In this document: positions 1 to 9,892 of the stretch, in pieces
Numbering within the stretch: position 1 is the stretch's first letter
Layout: every line of letters starts with the position of its first letter
Origin: Streptosporangium canum
GTDB taxonomy: Bacteria; Actinomycetota; Actinomycetes; Streptosporangiales; Streptosporangiaceae
DNA: 64,000 nt
NCBI RefSeq assembly: GCF_900113865.1
Contig: NZ_FOQY01000012.1
Span: 186,001 to 250,000 of the forward strand
Direction of reading: 5' to 3'
Notes under the pieces: generated by a model
What the model was told of the DNA's origin: nothing
Seen by the model: the letters and a program-made list of their open reading frames with translations, nothing else
The model's database searches: none
Made by a program: the position numbers and the translations under genes

Positions 1-341
1 TCCTGCACGCGGCCGTCGGCCTGGGCGCGAGCGACCTGCGGATCATGCGCCGTGAGGTGCTGCCGAACATCCTGCCCACGGTGGTGGTCTTCCTGCCGCT
101 GATGACCGCGCTCAACATGCTCACCGAGTCGGCGCTGTCGTTCCTGTCGGTCGGCGTCCAGTCGCCCGACGCGAGCTGGGGCACGATCATCAACGACGGC
201 CTCGCCCTGCTCTACACCCGGCCGATGATCACCATCGCCGCCGGGCTGTTCGTCGCGCTGACCGCGGTCGCGCTCAACGTCTTCGGCGACGGCGTGCGCG
301 ACGCGCTCGACCCGAACGCCCGGCTGCGGGGAGGCGCCTGA
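1..341 (+). CDS. dppC: Dipeptide/oligopeptide ABC transporter permease, DppC-type (5' end outside window)
   Basis: This is the C-terminal part of an inner-membrane permease of the peptide/nickel ABC transporter family. The frame is open from base 3 without an upstream stop, so the gene begins outside the window. The visible part holds the end of the EAA loop that contacts the ATPase (GLGASDLRIMRREVLPN) and two hydrophobic membrane segments, then the usual DppC-type ending with a D-P-N/R-L-R tail. Its stop codon TGA overlaps the ATG of the next permease (TGATG), which indicates translational coupling in a dpp operon. The order C then B is the reverse of the textbook order but is common in actinomycetes. 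The substrate cannot be told, because the binding protein is not in the window. Confidence 0.88.
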   Translation, partial: LHAAVGLGASDLRIMRREVLPNILPTVVVFLPLMTALNMLTESALSFLSVGVQSPDASWGTIINDGLALLYTRPMITIAAGLFVALTAVALNVFGDGVRDALDPNARLRGGA

Positions 342-1309
342 TGATCGGCTACATCCTGCGGCGCTTCGGCGCCGCGGTGCTCGTCCTCTTCGCGATCAGC
401 GTGCTGGTCTTCCTGATCTTCTTCGCCACCCCGGGCGTGGACCCGGCGGCCCGCATCGCGGGCAAGAACGCCGACCCGGCCACCCTGGAGCAGGTGCGCG
501 CCTCGTTCGGCTTCGACCAGCCGCTGCCCGTGCAGTACCTGATGATGATGAAGCACCTGTTCGTCAGCCACGACCTCACCTCGTTCGTGAACCGGGGCAC
601 GCTGGTCATCCCGCAGATCATGGACGCGGTCCCGGTCACGCTCTCGCTCGTCGTGGGCGCGGCGGTGATCTGGATGGTGCTGGGCGTGGCGATGGGCACC
701 CTCGCCGGAGCCATGCGCGGCACGCTGGTCGACCCGCTGGTCATGCTGCTCGGCGTCTTCGGCGTCTCGCTGCCGGTCTACTGGCTGGGCGAGGTGGTCA
801 ACCTGGTCACCCAGAAGGAGCTGCACGACTCGGTCTTCTCCTGGGTCCCGCCGCTCGGCTACGTCCCGCTCTCGCAGAGCCCGGGACAGTGGGCGCTGCA
901 CCTGCTCCTGCCCTGGCTCACCCTGGCCCTGCTGTACGCGGGGATCTACGCCAGGCTGCTGCGCGGCGAGCTGATCCAGGCACTGAACGAGGACTACGTG
1001 CGCACCGCCCGCGCCAAGGGCCTGTCCGAACGGCGCATCCTGATCAGGCACGCCCTGCGCTGCTCGCTGATCCCGATCGTGTCGCTGTTCGGCCTGGACT
1101 TCGGCGCCCTCGTCGGCGGCGCGGCGCTGCTCACCGAGGTGGTCTTCGGCCTGCCGGGCGTCGGCAAGCTCACCTACCAGGCGCTGCAGAACCTCGACCT
1201 GCCCGTGATCATGGGCACGGTCCTCTACGCCGCCTTCTTCGTCGTGCTGGCCAACGCCGTGGTGGACGTCCTGTACGCCCGGCTCGACCCGAGGGTGCGC
1301 CGTGCCTGA
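341..1309 (+). CDS. dppB: Dipeptide/oligopeptide ABC transporter permease, DppB-type
   Basis: This is a 322-residue integral membrane subunit of a peptide-type ABC importer. It has an N-terminal membrane anchor (residues 8-30), a periplasmic-side loop and about five further hydrophobic segments. The EAA signature near residue 215 (EDYVRTARAKGLSERRI) couples to the ATPases and is diagnostic for binding-protein-dependent permeases. Its ATG overlaps the stop of the upstream permease, and its own stop overlaps the GTG of the ATPase gene, so the genes form one translational unit. Length and topology fit DppB/OppB. Whether it moves dipeptides, longer peptides or nickel complexes is not shown by the sequence. 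Confidence 0.9.
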   Translation: MIGYILRRFGAAVLVLFAISVLVFLIFFATPGVDPAARIAGKNADPATLEQVRASFGFDQPLPVQYLMMMKHLFVSHDLTSFVNRGTLVIPQIMDAVPVTLSLVVGAAVIWMVLGVAMGTLAGAMRGTLVDPLVMLLGVFGVSLPVYWLGEVVNLVTQKELHDSVFSWVPPLGYVPLSQSPGQWALHLLLPWLTLALLYAGIYARLLRGELIQALNEDYVRTARAKGLSERRILIRHALRCSLIPIVSLFGLDFGALVGGAALLTEVVFGLPGVGKLTYQALQNLDLPVIMGTVLYAAFFVVLANAVVDVLYARLDPRVRRA

Positions 1310-2348
1310 CCAACCGATTCTCGAAGTCGACGACCTGCGGGTGCGCTTCCGCACCGGCGGGGGCCATTTCACCGCCGTCGACGGGCTGTCCTTCTCCGTG
1401 CGGCCCGGCGAGGTGCTGGGCGTCGTGGGAGAGTCGGGCTCGGGCAAGAGCGTGTCGATGCTCGGCGTGCTCGGGCTGATCCGCACCCCCAACGCGGAGA
1501 TCTCCGGAAAGGTGGTCTTCCGCGGCCGGGATCTGCTGGCCCTGAAGGACCGGGAGATGCGGGCCGTCCGGGGCCGGGAGATCGCCATGATCTTCCAGGA
1601 CCCGATGACCGCCCTCACCCCCGTCTACACGGTCGGCTGGCAGATCGCCGAGCAGATCCGCGCCCACGAGAGGATCTCCAAGAGGGAGGCCCGCGACCGC
1701 GCGGTCAGGCTGCTCGACGAGGTCGGCATCCCGGCCCCCGGCAAGCGGGTGGACTCCTACCCGCACGAGTTCTCCGGCGGCATGCGCCAGCGCGTGGTCA
1801 TCGCCATGGCGCTGTCGTGCAACCCCGGACTGCTGATCGCCGACGAGCCCACCACCGCGCTCGACGTCACCACCCAGGCGCAGATCCTCGACCTGATGCG
1901 CCGCCTGCGCACCGACCACGGCTCGGCGATCGTCATGATCACCCATGACATGGGCGTGGTCTCGGAGATCGCCGACGAGGTCCTGGTCATGTACGGCGGG
2001 CGGGCGGTCGAGCGGGGTGCCCGCAGGGACGTCTTCCACGCCCCCCGCCACCCCTACACCTGGGGACTGCTCGACTCGGTGCCCCGGGTGGGCGGCCCGC
2101 GCGTCCGGCGGCTGCCCACGATCCCGGGCACCCCCGGCGCCTCGGCCGGCGGCTGTCCCTTCGCCGACCGCTGCACCCACCGCCACGCGGCCTGCGAGGA
2201 GGTCCCCGCCCTCACCGGCGGGTCCGGCCACCTCGACGCCTGCTGGCTGCCCGAGGAGGGCAGGGAGCGGATCCGGCGCGGCGACCGGAGCGGACCGGAG
2301 GCGTCCCCGGCACGACAGAGCGCCCGCGCGGCGGATGAGGAGCGGTGA
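1302..2348 (+). CDS. dppD: Peptide ABC transporter ATP-binding protein, DppD-type
   Basis: This 348-residue ATPase energises the peptide importer at the inner face of the membrane. It shows Walker A (GESGSGKS, near residue 46), the ABC signature SGGMRQR, Walker B with [11 protein letters not shown], and the H-loop (ITHDMGVV). After the nucleotide-binding domain comes the oligopeptide-transporter C-terminal domain, with several spaced cysteines from the GCPFADRC segment onward. Such a cysteine cluster is known to bind Fe-S in some DppD proteins, but that is not proven here. The GTG start overlaps the end of dppB by 8 bases. The last 20 or so residues are polar and poorly conserved. Confidence 0.9.
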   Translation: MPDQPILEVDDLRVRFRTGGGHFTAVDGLSFSVRPGEVLGVVGESGSGKSVSMLGVLGLIRTPNAEISGKVVFRGRDLLALKDREMRAVRGREIAMIFQDPMTALTPVYTVGWQIAEQIRAHERISKREARDRAVRLLDEVGIPAPGKRVDSYPHEFSGGMRQRVVIAMALSCNPGLLIADEPTTALDVTTQAQILDLMRRLRTDHGSAIVMITHDMGVVSEIADEVLVMYGGRAVERGARRDVFHAPRHPYTWGLLDSVPRVGGPRVRRLPTIPGTPGASAGGCPFADRCTHRHAACEEVPALTGGSGHLDACWLPEEGRERIRRGDRSGPEASPARQSARAADEER

Positions 2349-2355
2349 GCAACCC

Positions 2356-3372
2356 GTGAACACAACGGACACGACGACGGGCCCCCTGCTCAGGGCCACC
2401 GACGTGGTCAAGCACTTCAAGGCGCGCGGCGGCCGCGGCGTGCAGGCCGTCAACGGGGTCTCGCTGGAGGTCCGCGCCGGGGAGACCCTCGGGGTGGTCG
2501 GCGAGTCCGGGTGCGGCAAGTCCACGCTCGGCCGCTGCCTGGTCCGGCTGACCGATGTCACCGCGGGCAGGGTGGAGTTCGACGGGCAGGACATCACCGG
2601 CCTGTCCCGCCGCGCTCTCCGCCCGGTCCGCAAGGGCCTGCAGCTCGTCTTCCAGGACCCCTACGCCTCGCTCAACCCGCGCCGCACGGCCGGCGACGCC
2701 GTCGCCGAGCCGCTCAGGATCCACGGGTACGGCGACGCCGGCGCGATCAGGAACCGGGTCGGCGAGCTGTTCGACCTGGTCGGCCTGGCCAGGACACACC
2801 TGGACCGCTACCCCCACGAGTTCTCCGGCGGCCAGCGCCAGCGGATCGGCATCGCCAGGGCCATCGCCCTGTCGCCCAGGCTCGTGGTGGCCGACGAGCC
2901 CGTCTCGGCGCTCGACGTGTCGGTCCAGGCGCAGGTGCTCAACCTCTTCGCCGACCTCCAGGAGGAGCTCGGGCTCACCTACGTCTTCATCGCGCACGAC
3001 CTGGGCGTGGTGCGGCACGTGTCGGACCGGATCGCGGTGATGTACCTCGGGGAGATCGTCGAGGTGGCCGAGGCCGAGGCCCTGTACGCGGCTCCCTCGC
3101 ACCCCTACACCCACGCGCTGCTGTCGGCCGTCCCCGAGATCGACGACGGCTCCGGAGCGCCGCGCCGCGAGCGCGTCGTGCTGACCGGCGACGTGCCCAG
3201 CCCGATCGACCGGCCCACCGGCTGCTCCTTCCACCCGCGCTGCCCGATCGCCCAGGAGCGCTGCCGTACCGAGCGTCCCGCGCTGAACCTCGTCGGCGGA
3301 CGTCAGGTGGCCTGTCACTTTCCAATGCGCTCCCCGATTGGAGAGATGGCCCGGGAGCATGGCAGGCTTTAG
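2356..3372 (+). CDS. dppF: Peptide ABC transporter ATP-binding protein, DppF-type
   Basis: This second ATPase, about 338 residues, forms a heterodimer with DppD in this transporter family. Walker A is GESGCGKST, the signature is SGGQRQR, Walker B carries [11 protein letters not shown], and the H-loop is IAHDLGVV. The C-terminal oligopeptide domain has the GCSFHPRCP motif. The start was placed at GTG 2356, seven bases after the dppD stop; an in-frame ATG at 2335 inside the end of dppD is an alternative. AGGAG at 2338-2342 is a somewhat distant ribosome site for the GTG. This is the last gene of the transporter operon; ribF follows after 32 bases. Confidence 0.88.
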   Translation: MNTTDTTTGPLLRATDVVKHFKARGGRGVQAVNGVSLEVRAGETLGVVGESGCGKSTLGRCLVRLTDVTAGRVEFDGQDITGLSRRALRPVRKGLQLVFQDPYASLNPRRTAGDAVAEPLRIHGYGDAGAIRNRVGELFDLVGLARTHLDRYPHEFSGGQRQRIGIARAIALSPRLVVADEPVSALDVSVQAQVLNLFADLQEELGLTYVFIAHDLGVVRHVSDRIAVMYLGEIVEVAEAEALYAAPSHPYTHALLSAVPEIDDGSGAPRRERVVLTGDVPSPIDRPTGCSFHPRCPIAQERCRTERPALNLVGGRQVACHFPMRSPIGEMAREHGRL

Positions 3373-3404
3373 GGGTCGATCCGCTACAAGGGGAAGAGGC
3401 TGCG

Positions 3405-4358
3405 GTGCGAGGCTGGCACGGATTGGACGACGTGCCCGAAGACTGGGGCAGGTCCGTCATAACGATCGGCGTCTTCGACGGGGTTCACCGCGGCCATCAG
3501 CAGATGGTTGCCCGTGCCGTCGCGATGGCCGACGAGCTCGGACTGCTCTCGGTCGTGGTGACCTTCGACCCGCATCCGGAGGAGGTGGTGCGGCCCGGCA
3601 CGCACCCGCCCCGGCTGACGACGGCCCGGCACCGCACGGAGCTGCTCGCCGCCCTCGGCGTCGACGCGGTGTGCGTGCTGCCGTTCACGCTGGAGTTCTC
3701 CCGGATGAGCCCGGACGAGTTCGTGCAGACGGTGCTGGTCGACCGGCTGCACGCGGGCGGGGTCGTGGTGGGGGAGAACTTCCGCTTCGGGCACAAGGCC
3801 TCCGGTGACGTCGAGACCCTGCAGACCCTCGGGGAGAAGTACGACTTCGTGGCCGAGGCGGTCCCGCTGGTGAGCAACGGGGAGACCATCTCCTCCACCC
3901 TCATCCGCGAGCGCCTGGCCGCCGGGGACATGGAGGCCGTGGCGGCGGCGCTCGGCCGTCCGCACCGGGTCGAGGGCGTGGTCGTCCGCGGTTACCAGCG
4001 CGGCCGCCAGCTCGGATTCCCGACGGCCAACCTGGAGTCGCCCGACTTCACCGCGATCCCCGCCGACGGCGTCTACGCCGGCTGGCTGCAGGGCATCCCG
4101 ACGGGCAACCTGCCGGCCGTCTACGGCGGCGAGCGCTGGCCCGCCGCCATCTCGGTGGGCACCAACCCCACCTTCGAGGGCGTGCCGCGCACCGTCGAGG
4201 CCTACGCGCTCGACCGCGACGACCTGGACCTCTACGGCGCCCACATGGCCGTGGACTTCGGGCCGCGGCTCCGCGGCAACGTCAAGTTCGACTCGATCGA
4301 GGCGCTCGTCGACCAGATCCGCGCCGACGTCGACGAGGCCCGCCGCCTGACCTCCTGA
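3405..4358 (+). CDS. ribF: Bifunctional riboflavin kinase / FAD synthetase
   Basis: RibF converts riboflavin to FMN and then FMN to FAD in the cytoplasm. The predicted 317 residues match the family. The N-terminal adenylyltransferase domain has GVFDGVHRGHQ (nucleotidyltransferase HxGH-type motif, residues about 22-32) and an ISSTLIRERL motif near residue 165. The C-terminal riboflavin kinase domain starts near residue 185 and has the GRQLGFPTANL motif that binds the flavin and ATP. The GTG at 3405 was chosen because GGGAAGAGG at 3391-3399 stands at the right distance; the open frame extends far upstream through dppF but without support. The ribF-rpsO-pnp order is conserved in actinobacteria. 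Confidence 0.95.
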   Translation: MRGWHGLDDVPEDWGRSVITIGVFDGVHRGHQQMVARAVAMADELGLLSVVVTFDPHPEEVVRPGTHPPRLTTARHRTELLAALGVDAVCVLPFTLEFSRMSPDEFVQTVLVDRLHAGGVVVGENFRFGHKASGDVETLQTLGEKYDFVAEAVPLVSNGETISSTLIRERLAAGDMEAVAAALGRPHRVEGVVVRGYQRGRQLGFPTANLESPDFTAIPADGVYAGWLQGIPTGNLPAVYGGERWPAAISVGTNPTFEGVPRTVEAYALDRDDLDLYGAHMAVDFGPRLRGNVKFDSIEALVDQIRADVDEARRLTS

Positions 4359-4411
4359 CCTTCCGGGCGCTCGGCGGGTCCGAGGATGTGCGGACGCGGG
4401 AGGGCTGATGG

Positions 4412-4543
4412 TAATCTGGCATGTCAGCTCTGTAACCGGTGGTGTCACAACCCCGGCGCTGATCTCGCCACGGCGACTGTAGGCACGCACGGTCGCTCGG
4501 GCAACTGAAAATCGCGCGTGCCCGTAGAAGTGCAAGGAGAGAT
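4412..4543 (+). promoter_or_regulatory. rpsO promoter and leader
   Basis: A TAATCT hexamer at 4412-4417 is a good -10 box, and no clear -35 box accompanies it. It would give a leader of about 120 nt before rpsO, long enough for the S15 autoregulatory fold seen in other bacteria, but no specific S15-binding fold was recognised. Confidence 0.4.
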
Positions 4544-4813
4544 GTGTCGCTCGACACCGCCGCAAAGAAGCAGATCATCGGTGAGTACGCCAAGGGTGAG
4601 ACCGACACCGGTTCCCCCGAGGTGCAGATCGCGCTGCTGAGCAAGCGCATCAGCGAGCTCACCGAGCACCTGAAGACGCACAAGCACGACCACCACAGCC
4701 GCCGCGGTCTGCTGCTGCTCGTCGGTCGTCGTCGCCGTCTGCTCAAGTACCTGCAGAGCAAGGACATCGCGCGTTACCGTACGCTCATCGAGCGGCTCGG
4801 CCTGCGCCGATAG
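4544..4813 (+). CDS. rpsO: 30S ribosomal protein S15
   Basis: This is the 89-residue small-subunit protein that binds the central domain of 16S rRNA. The sequence shows the family hallmarks: [15 protein letters not shown] near the N-terminus, the [20 protein letters not shown] block that contacts rRNA, and the LIERLGLRR ending. The start is GTG at 4544, supported by AAGGAGA at 4534-4540. A strong terminator-like hairpin follows only seven bases after the stop and separates it from pnp, an arrangement also known from other bacteria where rpsO and pnp are partly co-transcribed. Confidence 0.98.
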   Translation: MSLDTAAKKQIIGEYAKGETDTGSPEVQIALLSKRISELTEHLKTHKHDHHSRRGLLLLVGRRRRLLKYLQSKDIARYRTLIERLGLRR

Positions 4814-4819
4814 AGTTGT

Positions 4820-4847
4820 GAGGGAGCGGCGTCCGCGCCGCTCCCTC
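4820..4847 (+). terminator. rpsO terminator hairpin
   Basis: A perfect 12-bp stem (4820-4831 with 4836-4847) closes on a TCCG tetraloop just after rpsO. No U-tract follows, which is usual for actinomycete terminators. It could also act as a processing site between rpsO and pnp. Confidence 0.75.
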
Positions 4848-4856
4848 ATCTCATAT

Positions 4857-4895
4857 GGACGGGTGTCGGCGCGTCGCGCCACGGAGACACCGTCC
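4857..4895 (+). promoter_or_regulatory. Structured leader upstream of pnp
   Basis: Between rpsO and pnp there are about 280 bases without a gene. The first part folds into a bulged stem: GGACGGGTGTC at 4857-4867 pairs with GACACCGTCC at 4886-4895, and an inner GGCGC/GCGCC stem closes the loop. PNPase messages are classically autoregulated by cleavage of a leader stem-loop by RNase III. That role is inferred here from position only. The rest of the gap, up to the ribosome site at 5117, shows no other clear signal. Confidence 0.35.
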
Positions 4896-5130
4896 CAGTG
4901 AGCAAACTGAATAGCCGAGACAGTGCCCCGCGTCCGCCAGCAAGCGCGCCCCACGGCGTCGGAGGGCCGGTCCTCGGTAGTGGCCCCCGGTCATCATGGC
5001 GTAAGCCGTACGGAACCGGGCGCTTCGATCGAAGACCGGCGCTGCACCTACGGGGAGCAGGCAACAAGACGACTCAGGCACGGAACGCGTGCCCGAGTGG
5101 ACGCGGGCGACCTACCAAAGGAGGTCCCCC

Positions 5131-7452
5131 GTGGAGGGTGTCCACAGCAGTGAAGCCGTCATCGACAACGGCTCTTTCGGTACGCGCACCATCCGGTTCG
5201 AGACCGGGCGGCTCGCGCGCCAGGCGGCGGGTTCCGCCGTCGTCTACCTGGACGACGAGACGATGGTCCTCTCCGCGACCACCGCCTCCAAGAACCCCAA
5301 GGAGAACCTCGACTTCTTCCCCCTCACGGTGGACGTCGAGGAGCGGATGTACGCCGCGGGCCGCATCCCCGGCTCGTTCTTCCGCCGTGAGGGCCGTCCC
5401 TCCGAGGACGCCATCCTCACCTGCCGGCTGATCGACCGGCCGCTGCGCCCGTCGTTCGTCAAGGGCCTGCGCAACGAGATCCAGGTCGTCGCGACGATCA
5501 TGGCGCTCAACCCCGACCACCTGTACGACGTGGTCGCGATCAACGCCGCGTCCCTGTCCACCCAGCTCGCCGGGCTGCCCTTCTCCGGCCCGATCGGCGG
5601 CGTCCGCGTCGCGCTGATCGAGGGCCAGTGGGTGGCCTTCCCGACCCACTCGGAGCTGGCGAACGCCACCTTCGACATGGTGGTCGCCGGCCGCGTCCTG
5701 GAGGACGGCGACGTCGCGATCATGATGGTCGAGGCCGAGTCCACCCGTGACACGCTCAAGCTCATCGCCGACGGCGCCGTGGCGCCGACCGAGGAGACCG
5801 TGGCCCAGGGCCTGGAGGCTTCCAAGCCGTTCATCAAGGTCCTGTGCGAGGCGCAGTCCAAGATCGCGAAGGTCGCGGCCAAGGCCACCGCCGAGTACCC
5901 GCTGTTCCTCGACTACCAGGACGACGTCCTGGAGGCCGTGACCGGCGCGGTCAAGAGCGAGCTCGCCGCGGCGCTGACCATCGCCGGCAAGCAGGAGCGC
6001 GAGACCGAGCTCGACCGCCTCAAGGCCCTGGCCCTGGAGAAGGTCGGCTCCGAGTTCGAGGGCCGTGAGAAGGAGGTCAGCGCCGCGTTCCGCTCGCTGA
6101 CCAAGAAGCTCATGCGCGAGCGGGTCATCTCCGAGGGCGTCCGCATCGACGGCCGCGGCGTCAAGGACATCCGGCAGCTCAACGCCGAGGTCCACGTCGT
6201 GCCCCGCGTGCACGGCTCGGCCCTGTTCGAGCGGGGCGAGACCCAGATCCTGGGCATCACCACGCTCAACATGCTCCGCATGGAGCAGATGATCGACACG
6301 CTCAACCCCGAGCGCACCAAGCGCTACATGCACAACTACAACTTCCCGCCCTACTCCACCGGTGAGACCGGCCGCGTGGGCTCGCCCAAGCGCCGCGAGA
6401 TCGGCCACGGCGCGCTCGCCGAGCGGGCGCTCGTCCCGGTCCTGCCGGCCCGCGAGGAGTTCCCCTACGCGATCCGCCAGGTCTCCGAGGCGCTGGGCTC
6501 CAACGGCTCGACCTCCATGGGCTCGGTCTGCGCCTCGACCATGGCGCTGCTCGACGCGGGCGTCCCCCTCAAGGGCATCGTCGCGGGCATCGCGATGGGC
6601 CTGATCAACGAGGGCGACCAGTACGTCACGCTGACCGACATCCTCGGCGCCGAAGACGCCATGGGCGACATGGACTTCAAGGTCGCCGGCACCAAGGACG
6701 TCATCACCGCGCTCCAGCTCGACACCAAGCTCGACGGCATCCCCGCCTCGGTGCTGGCCGCCGCGCTGAAGCAGGCCAAGGGCGCCCGCCTGGCCATCAT
6801 CGACGTGATGCAGGAGGCCATCGACTCCCCGGCGGAGATGAACGCGACGGCCCCGCGCATCATCACGATCAAGGTCCCGGTCGACAAGATCGGAGAGGTC
6901 ATCGGCCCGAAGGGCAAGATGATCAACCAGATCCAGGACGACACCGGCGCCGAGATCACGATCGAGGACGACGGAACCATCTACATCGGCGCGACCGACG
7001 GCCCGTCCGCCGAGGCGGCCCGGTCGGCGATCAACGCCATCGCCAACCCGCACATGCCGGAGGTCGGAGAGCGCTACCTGGGCACGGTCGTCAAGATCGC
7101 CGCCTTCGGCGCCTTCATCTCCCTCATGCCGGGCAAGGACGGCCTCCTGCACGTCTCCCAGATCCGCAAGCTGCACGGCGGCAAGCGCATCGAGAACGTC
7201 GAGGACGTCATGAACGTCGGCGAGAAGGTCCAGGTGGAGATCGCCGAGATCGACTCGCGCGGCAAGCTCTCCCTGGTCCCCGTCGAGGTCATCGAGAAGG
7301 AGGCCGCGGCCAAGGCCGAGGGCGGCGCCTCCGAGGAGGAGCCGGCGGCGCCCGCCGCCGCCGACGACCGTCCCCGCGAGGACCGGCCCCGCCGCACCCG
7401 CACCCGCACCAGCGGTGGCGGCAGCCGTGGGGGAGAAGACCGCAACTCGTGA
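5131..7452 (+). CDS. pnp: Polyribonucleotide nucleotidyltransferase (PNPase)
   Basis: PNPase degrades RNA phosphorolytically from the 3' end and, in actinomycetes, also makes 3' tails. The 773 residues contain the first RNase PH domain, an all-helical linker (about 235-320), the second catalytic RNase PH domain with the [21 protein letters not shown] segment, a KH domain ([20 protein letters not shown], near residue 585) and an S1 domain ([19 protein letters not shown]). It ends in a Glu/Ala-rich and then Arg/Thr-rich tail. GTG 5131 was chosen because AAAGGAGG at 5117-5124 sits six bases before it and the protein then begins like known PNPases. The stop overlaps the next start (TGATG). RNase J is encoded further on at 44650. 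Confidence 0.97.
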   Translation: MEGVHSSEAVIDNGSFGTRTIRFETGRLARQAAGSAVVYLDDETMVLSATTASKNPKENLDFFPLTVDVEERMYAAGRIPGSFFRREGRPSEDAILTCRLIDRPLRPSFVKGLRNEIQVVATIMALNPDHLYDVVAINAASLSTQLAGLPFSGPIGGVRVALIEGQWVAFPTHSELANATFDMVVAGRVLEDGDVAIMMVEAESTRDTLKLIADGAVAPTEETVAQGLEASKPFIKVLCEAQSKIAKVAAKATAEYPLFLDYQDDVLEAVTGAVKSELAAALTIAGKQERETELDRLKALALEKVGSEFEGREKEVSAAFRSLTKKLMRERVISEGVRIDGRGVKDIRQLNAEVHVVPRVHGSALFERGETQILGITTLNMLRMEQMIDTLNPERTKRYMHNYNFPPYSTGETGRVGSPKRREIGHGALAERALVPVLPAREEFPYAIRQVSEALGSNGSTSMGSVCASTMALLDAGVPLKGIVAGIAMGLINEGDQYVTLTDILGAEDAMGDMDFKVAGTKDVITALQLDTKLDGIPASVLAAALKQAKGARLAIIDVMQEAIDSPAEMNATAPRIITIKVPVDKIGEVIGPKGKMINQIQDDTGAEITIEDDGTIYIGATDGPSAEAARSAINAIANPHMPEVGERYLGTVVKIAAFGAFISLMPGKDGLLHVSQIRKLHGGKRIENVEDVMNVGEKVQVEIAEIDSRGKLSLVPVEVIEKEAAAKAEGGASEEEPAAPAAADDRPREDRPRRTRTRTSGGGSRGGEDRNS

Positions 7453-8762
7453 TGACCACCACTCTGCACCCCGGCAAGGACGGTGCCGGGGTCGTGCAGC
7501 GCACTGTCCTTCCCGGTGGGCTCCGGGTGGTGACCGAGTCCATGCCGACCGTGCGTTCCGTCGCGGTCGGCATGTGGGTCGGCATCGGATCGCGGGACGA
7601 GGCCCCCGAGCACATGGGGTCCTCGCACTTCCTTGAGCACCTGCTGTTCAAGGGCACCCCCACGCGGGACGCGCTGGAGATCTCCGCGGCGATCGAGGGC
7701 ATCGGCGGCGAGATCAACGCCTTCACCGCCAAGGAGTACACCTGCTACTACGCGCGGGTCCTCGACGAGGACCTGCGGGTGGCGATCGACGTGCTCGCCG
7801 ACGTGGTGACCTCCTCGCTGATCACCCCGGAGGACGTCGAGGCCGAGCGTGGCGTGATCCTGGAGGAGATCGCCATGCACGACGACGACCCCTCCGACAT
7901 GGTGCACGAGCAGTTCTCCGCCGAGATGTACGGCGACACACCCATCGGCCGGCCGATCCTCGGCACGGTCGAGTCGATCAACGCCGCCAGCCGTGACCGG
8001 ATCGCGGAGTACTACCGGCGCTACTACCTGCCGACGCACACCGTGGTGTCGGTGGCGGGCAACGTCACCCACGAGCAGGTCGTGGCGCTCGTCGCCGCGG
8101 CCTACGAGCGGGCCGGAGCCCTCGGCGGGGACGCCTCGCCGATCGCTCCGCGCGTCTCCGGCCCCGGCGCCGAGGCGCGTCCCGGCGTACGGGTGGTGCA
8201 CCGGCCGACCGAGCAGGCCAACCTGGTCCTCGGCACGACCGGTCTCACCCGCACCGACGAGCGCCGCTTCGCGCTCGGGGTGTTCAACGCGGCCCTGGGC
8301 GGCGGCATGTCCTCGCGGCTGTTCCAGGAGATCAGGGAGAAGAGGGGGCTGGCCTACTCCGCCTACTCCTACACCTCCTCCTACGCCGACACCGGGCAGT
8401 TCGGCATCTACGTCGGCTGCCTGCCGTCGAAGATCGACGAAGTGCTGAAGATCTGCCGTGAGGAGGTCCTCCGGGTGGTCGCCGACGGCATCACCGAGGA
8501 GGAGATCGTCCGCGGCAAGGGCCAGATGCGCGGCGGCCTCGTGCTCGGCCTGGAGGACACCGGCTCCAGGATGTCCAGGATCGGCAAGGGCGAGCTCGTC
8601 TACGACGAGCTGCTCTCGGTCGACGACGTCCTCGCCAGGATCGAGGCGGTGACCCCGGAGCAGATCTCCGAGGTCGCCGGTGACGTCCTCAACCGCCCGA
8701 TGACCCTCGCGGTCATCGGCCCCTACGAGGACAAGGACTTCGGCTGGGTCGTCAACGGCTGA
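7452..8762 (+). CDS. M16 family zinc peptidase (processing-peptidase-like)
   Basis: This is a soluble metallopeptidase of the pitrilysin/insulinase class, about 436 residues, the length of the PepR/YmxG group found beside pnp in many Gram-positive bacteria. The inverted zinc motif HFLEH lies near residue 60 in SSHFLEHLLFKGT, with the downstream glutamate in the VEAERGVILEE segment (E-x6-E pattern). Two M16 half-domains follow one another; the second carries the usual RxxxEIREKRGLAYS segment around residue 295. The ATG shares bases with the pnp stop, so translation is probably coupled. An in-frame GTG one codon earlier is an alternative start. The substrate is unknown. Confidence 0.92.
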   Translation: MTTTLHPGKDGAGVVQRTVLPGGLRVVTESMPTVRSVAVGMWVGIGSRDEAPEHMGSSHFLEHLLFKGTPTRDALEISAAIEGIGGEINAFTAKEYTCYYARVLDEDLRVAIDVLADVVTSSLITPEDVEAERGVILEEIAMHDDDPSDMVHEQFSAEMYGDTPIGRPILGTVESINAASRDRIAEYYRRYYLPTHTVVSVAGNVTHEQVVALVAAAYERAGALGGDASPIAPRVSGPGAEARPGVRVVHRPTEQANLVLGTTGLTRTDERRFALGVFNAALGGGMSSRLFQEIREKRGLAYSAYSYTSSYADTGQFGIYVGCLPSKIDEVLKICREEVLRVVADGITEEEIVRGKGQMRGGLVLGLEDTGSRMSRIGKGELVYDELLSVDDVLARIEAVTPEQISEVAGDVLNRPMTLAVIGPYEDKDFGWVVNG

Positions 8763-8774
8763 CCGTTCCGTCGT

Positions 8775-8806
8775 GAACGGCCCCGGCGTCCGCGCCGGGG
8801 CCGTTC
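8775..8806 (+). terminator. Terminator after the M16 peptidase gene
   Basis: A perfect 14-bp stem (8775-8788 with 8793-8806) closes on a TCCG loop, 12 bases after the stop codon. It likely ends the rpsO/pnp/peptidase transcript. The loop is the same tetraloop as in the rpsO terminator. Confidence 0.8.
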
Positions 8807-8868
8807 CGCTGTCCAGGCACCGCCCGCGCCTGCTGTCCGCTGTCCGGCGCGGCCCGTGCCGTCCGTCC

Positions 8869-8904
8869 GCTGTCCGGGCACGGCTCGCTGTCCGGGCACG
8901 GCTC
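8869..8904. repeat. Tandem 18-bp repeat between the peptidase gene and dapB
   Basis: Two exact copies of an 18-bp unit beginning GCTGTCCGGGCACGGCT lie head to tail. Shorter versions of GCTGTCC occur from 8830. The 240-base gap otherwise holds only the terminator and the dapB promoter. Confidence 0.75.
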
Positions 8905-8919
8905 GTGGGGCCCGGGTGA

Positions 8920-9741
<822 letters not shown>

Positions 9742-9892
9742 CCGGGCGCGACCGGCGGCGCTCCGGGTCCGAGTGGAGGGGCGCGGCGATCAGGGGTAGC
9801 CTGATCGCCGCTCAATGCCGAAAAGTCCGGCATTCGCCGCCGACGGCGTCTTCCGGGTCCGCGGCGCCCGTCGCCCACCATGGAGATACAGC

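Noticed and set aside
212-1618. Long minus-strand open frame across the permease and ATPase genes
   Set aside because: It is the usual antisense shadow of GC-rich coding DNA: Arg/Gly/Ala-rich, no motif, no ribosome site.
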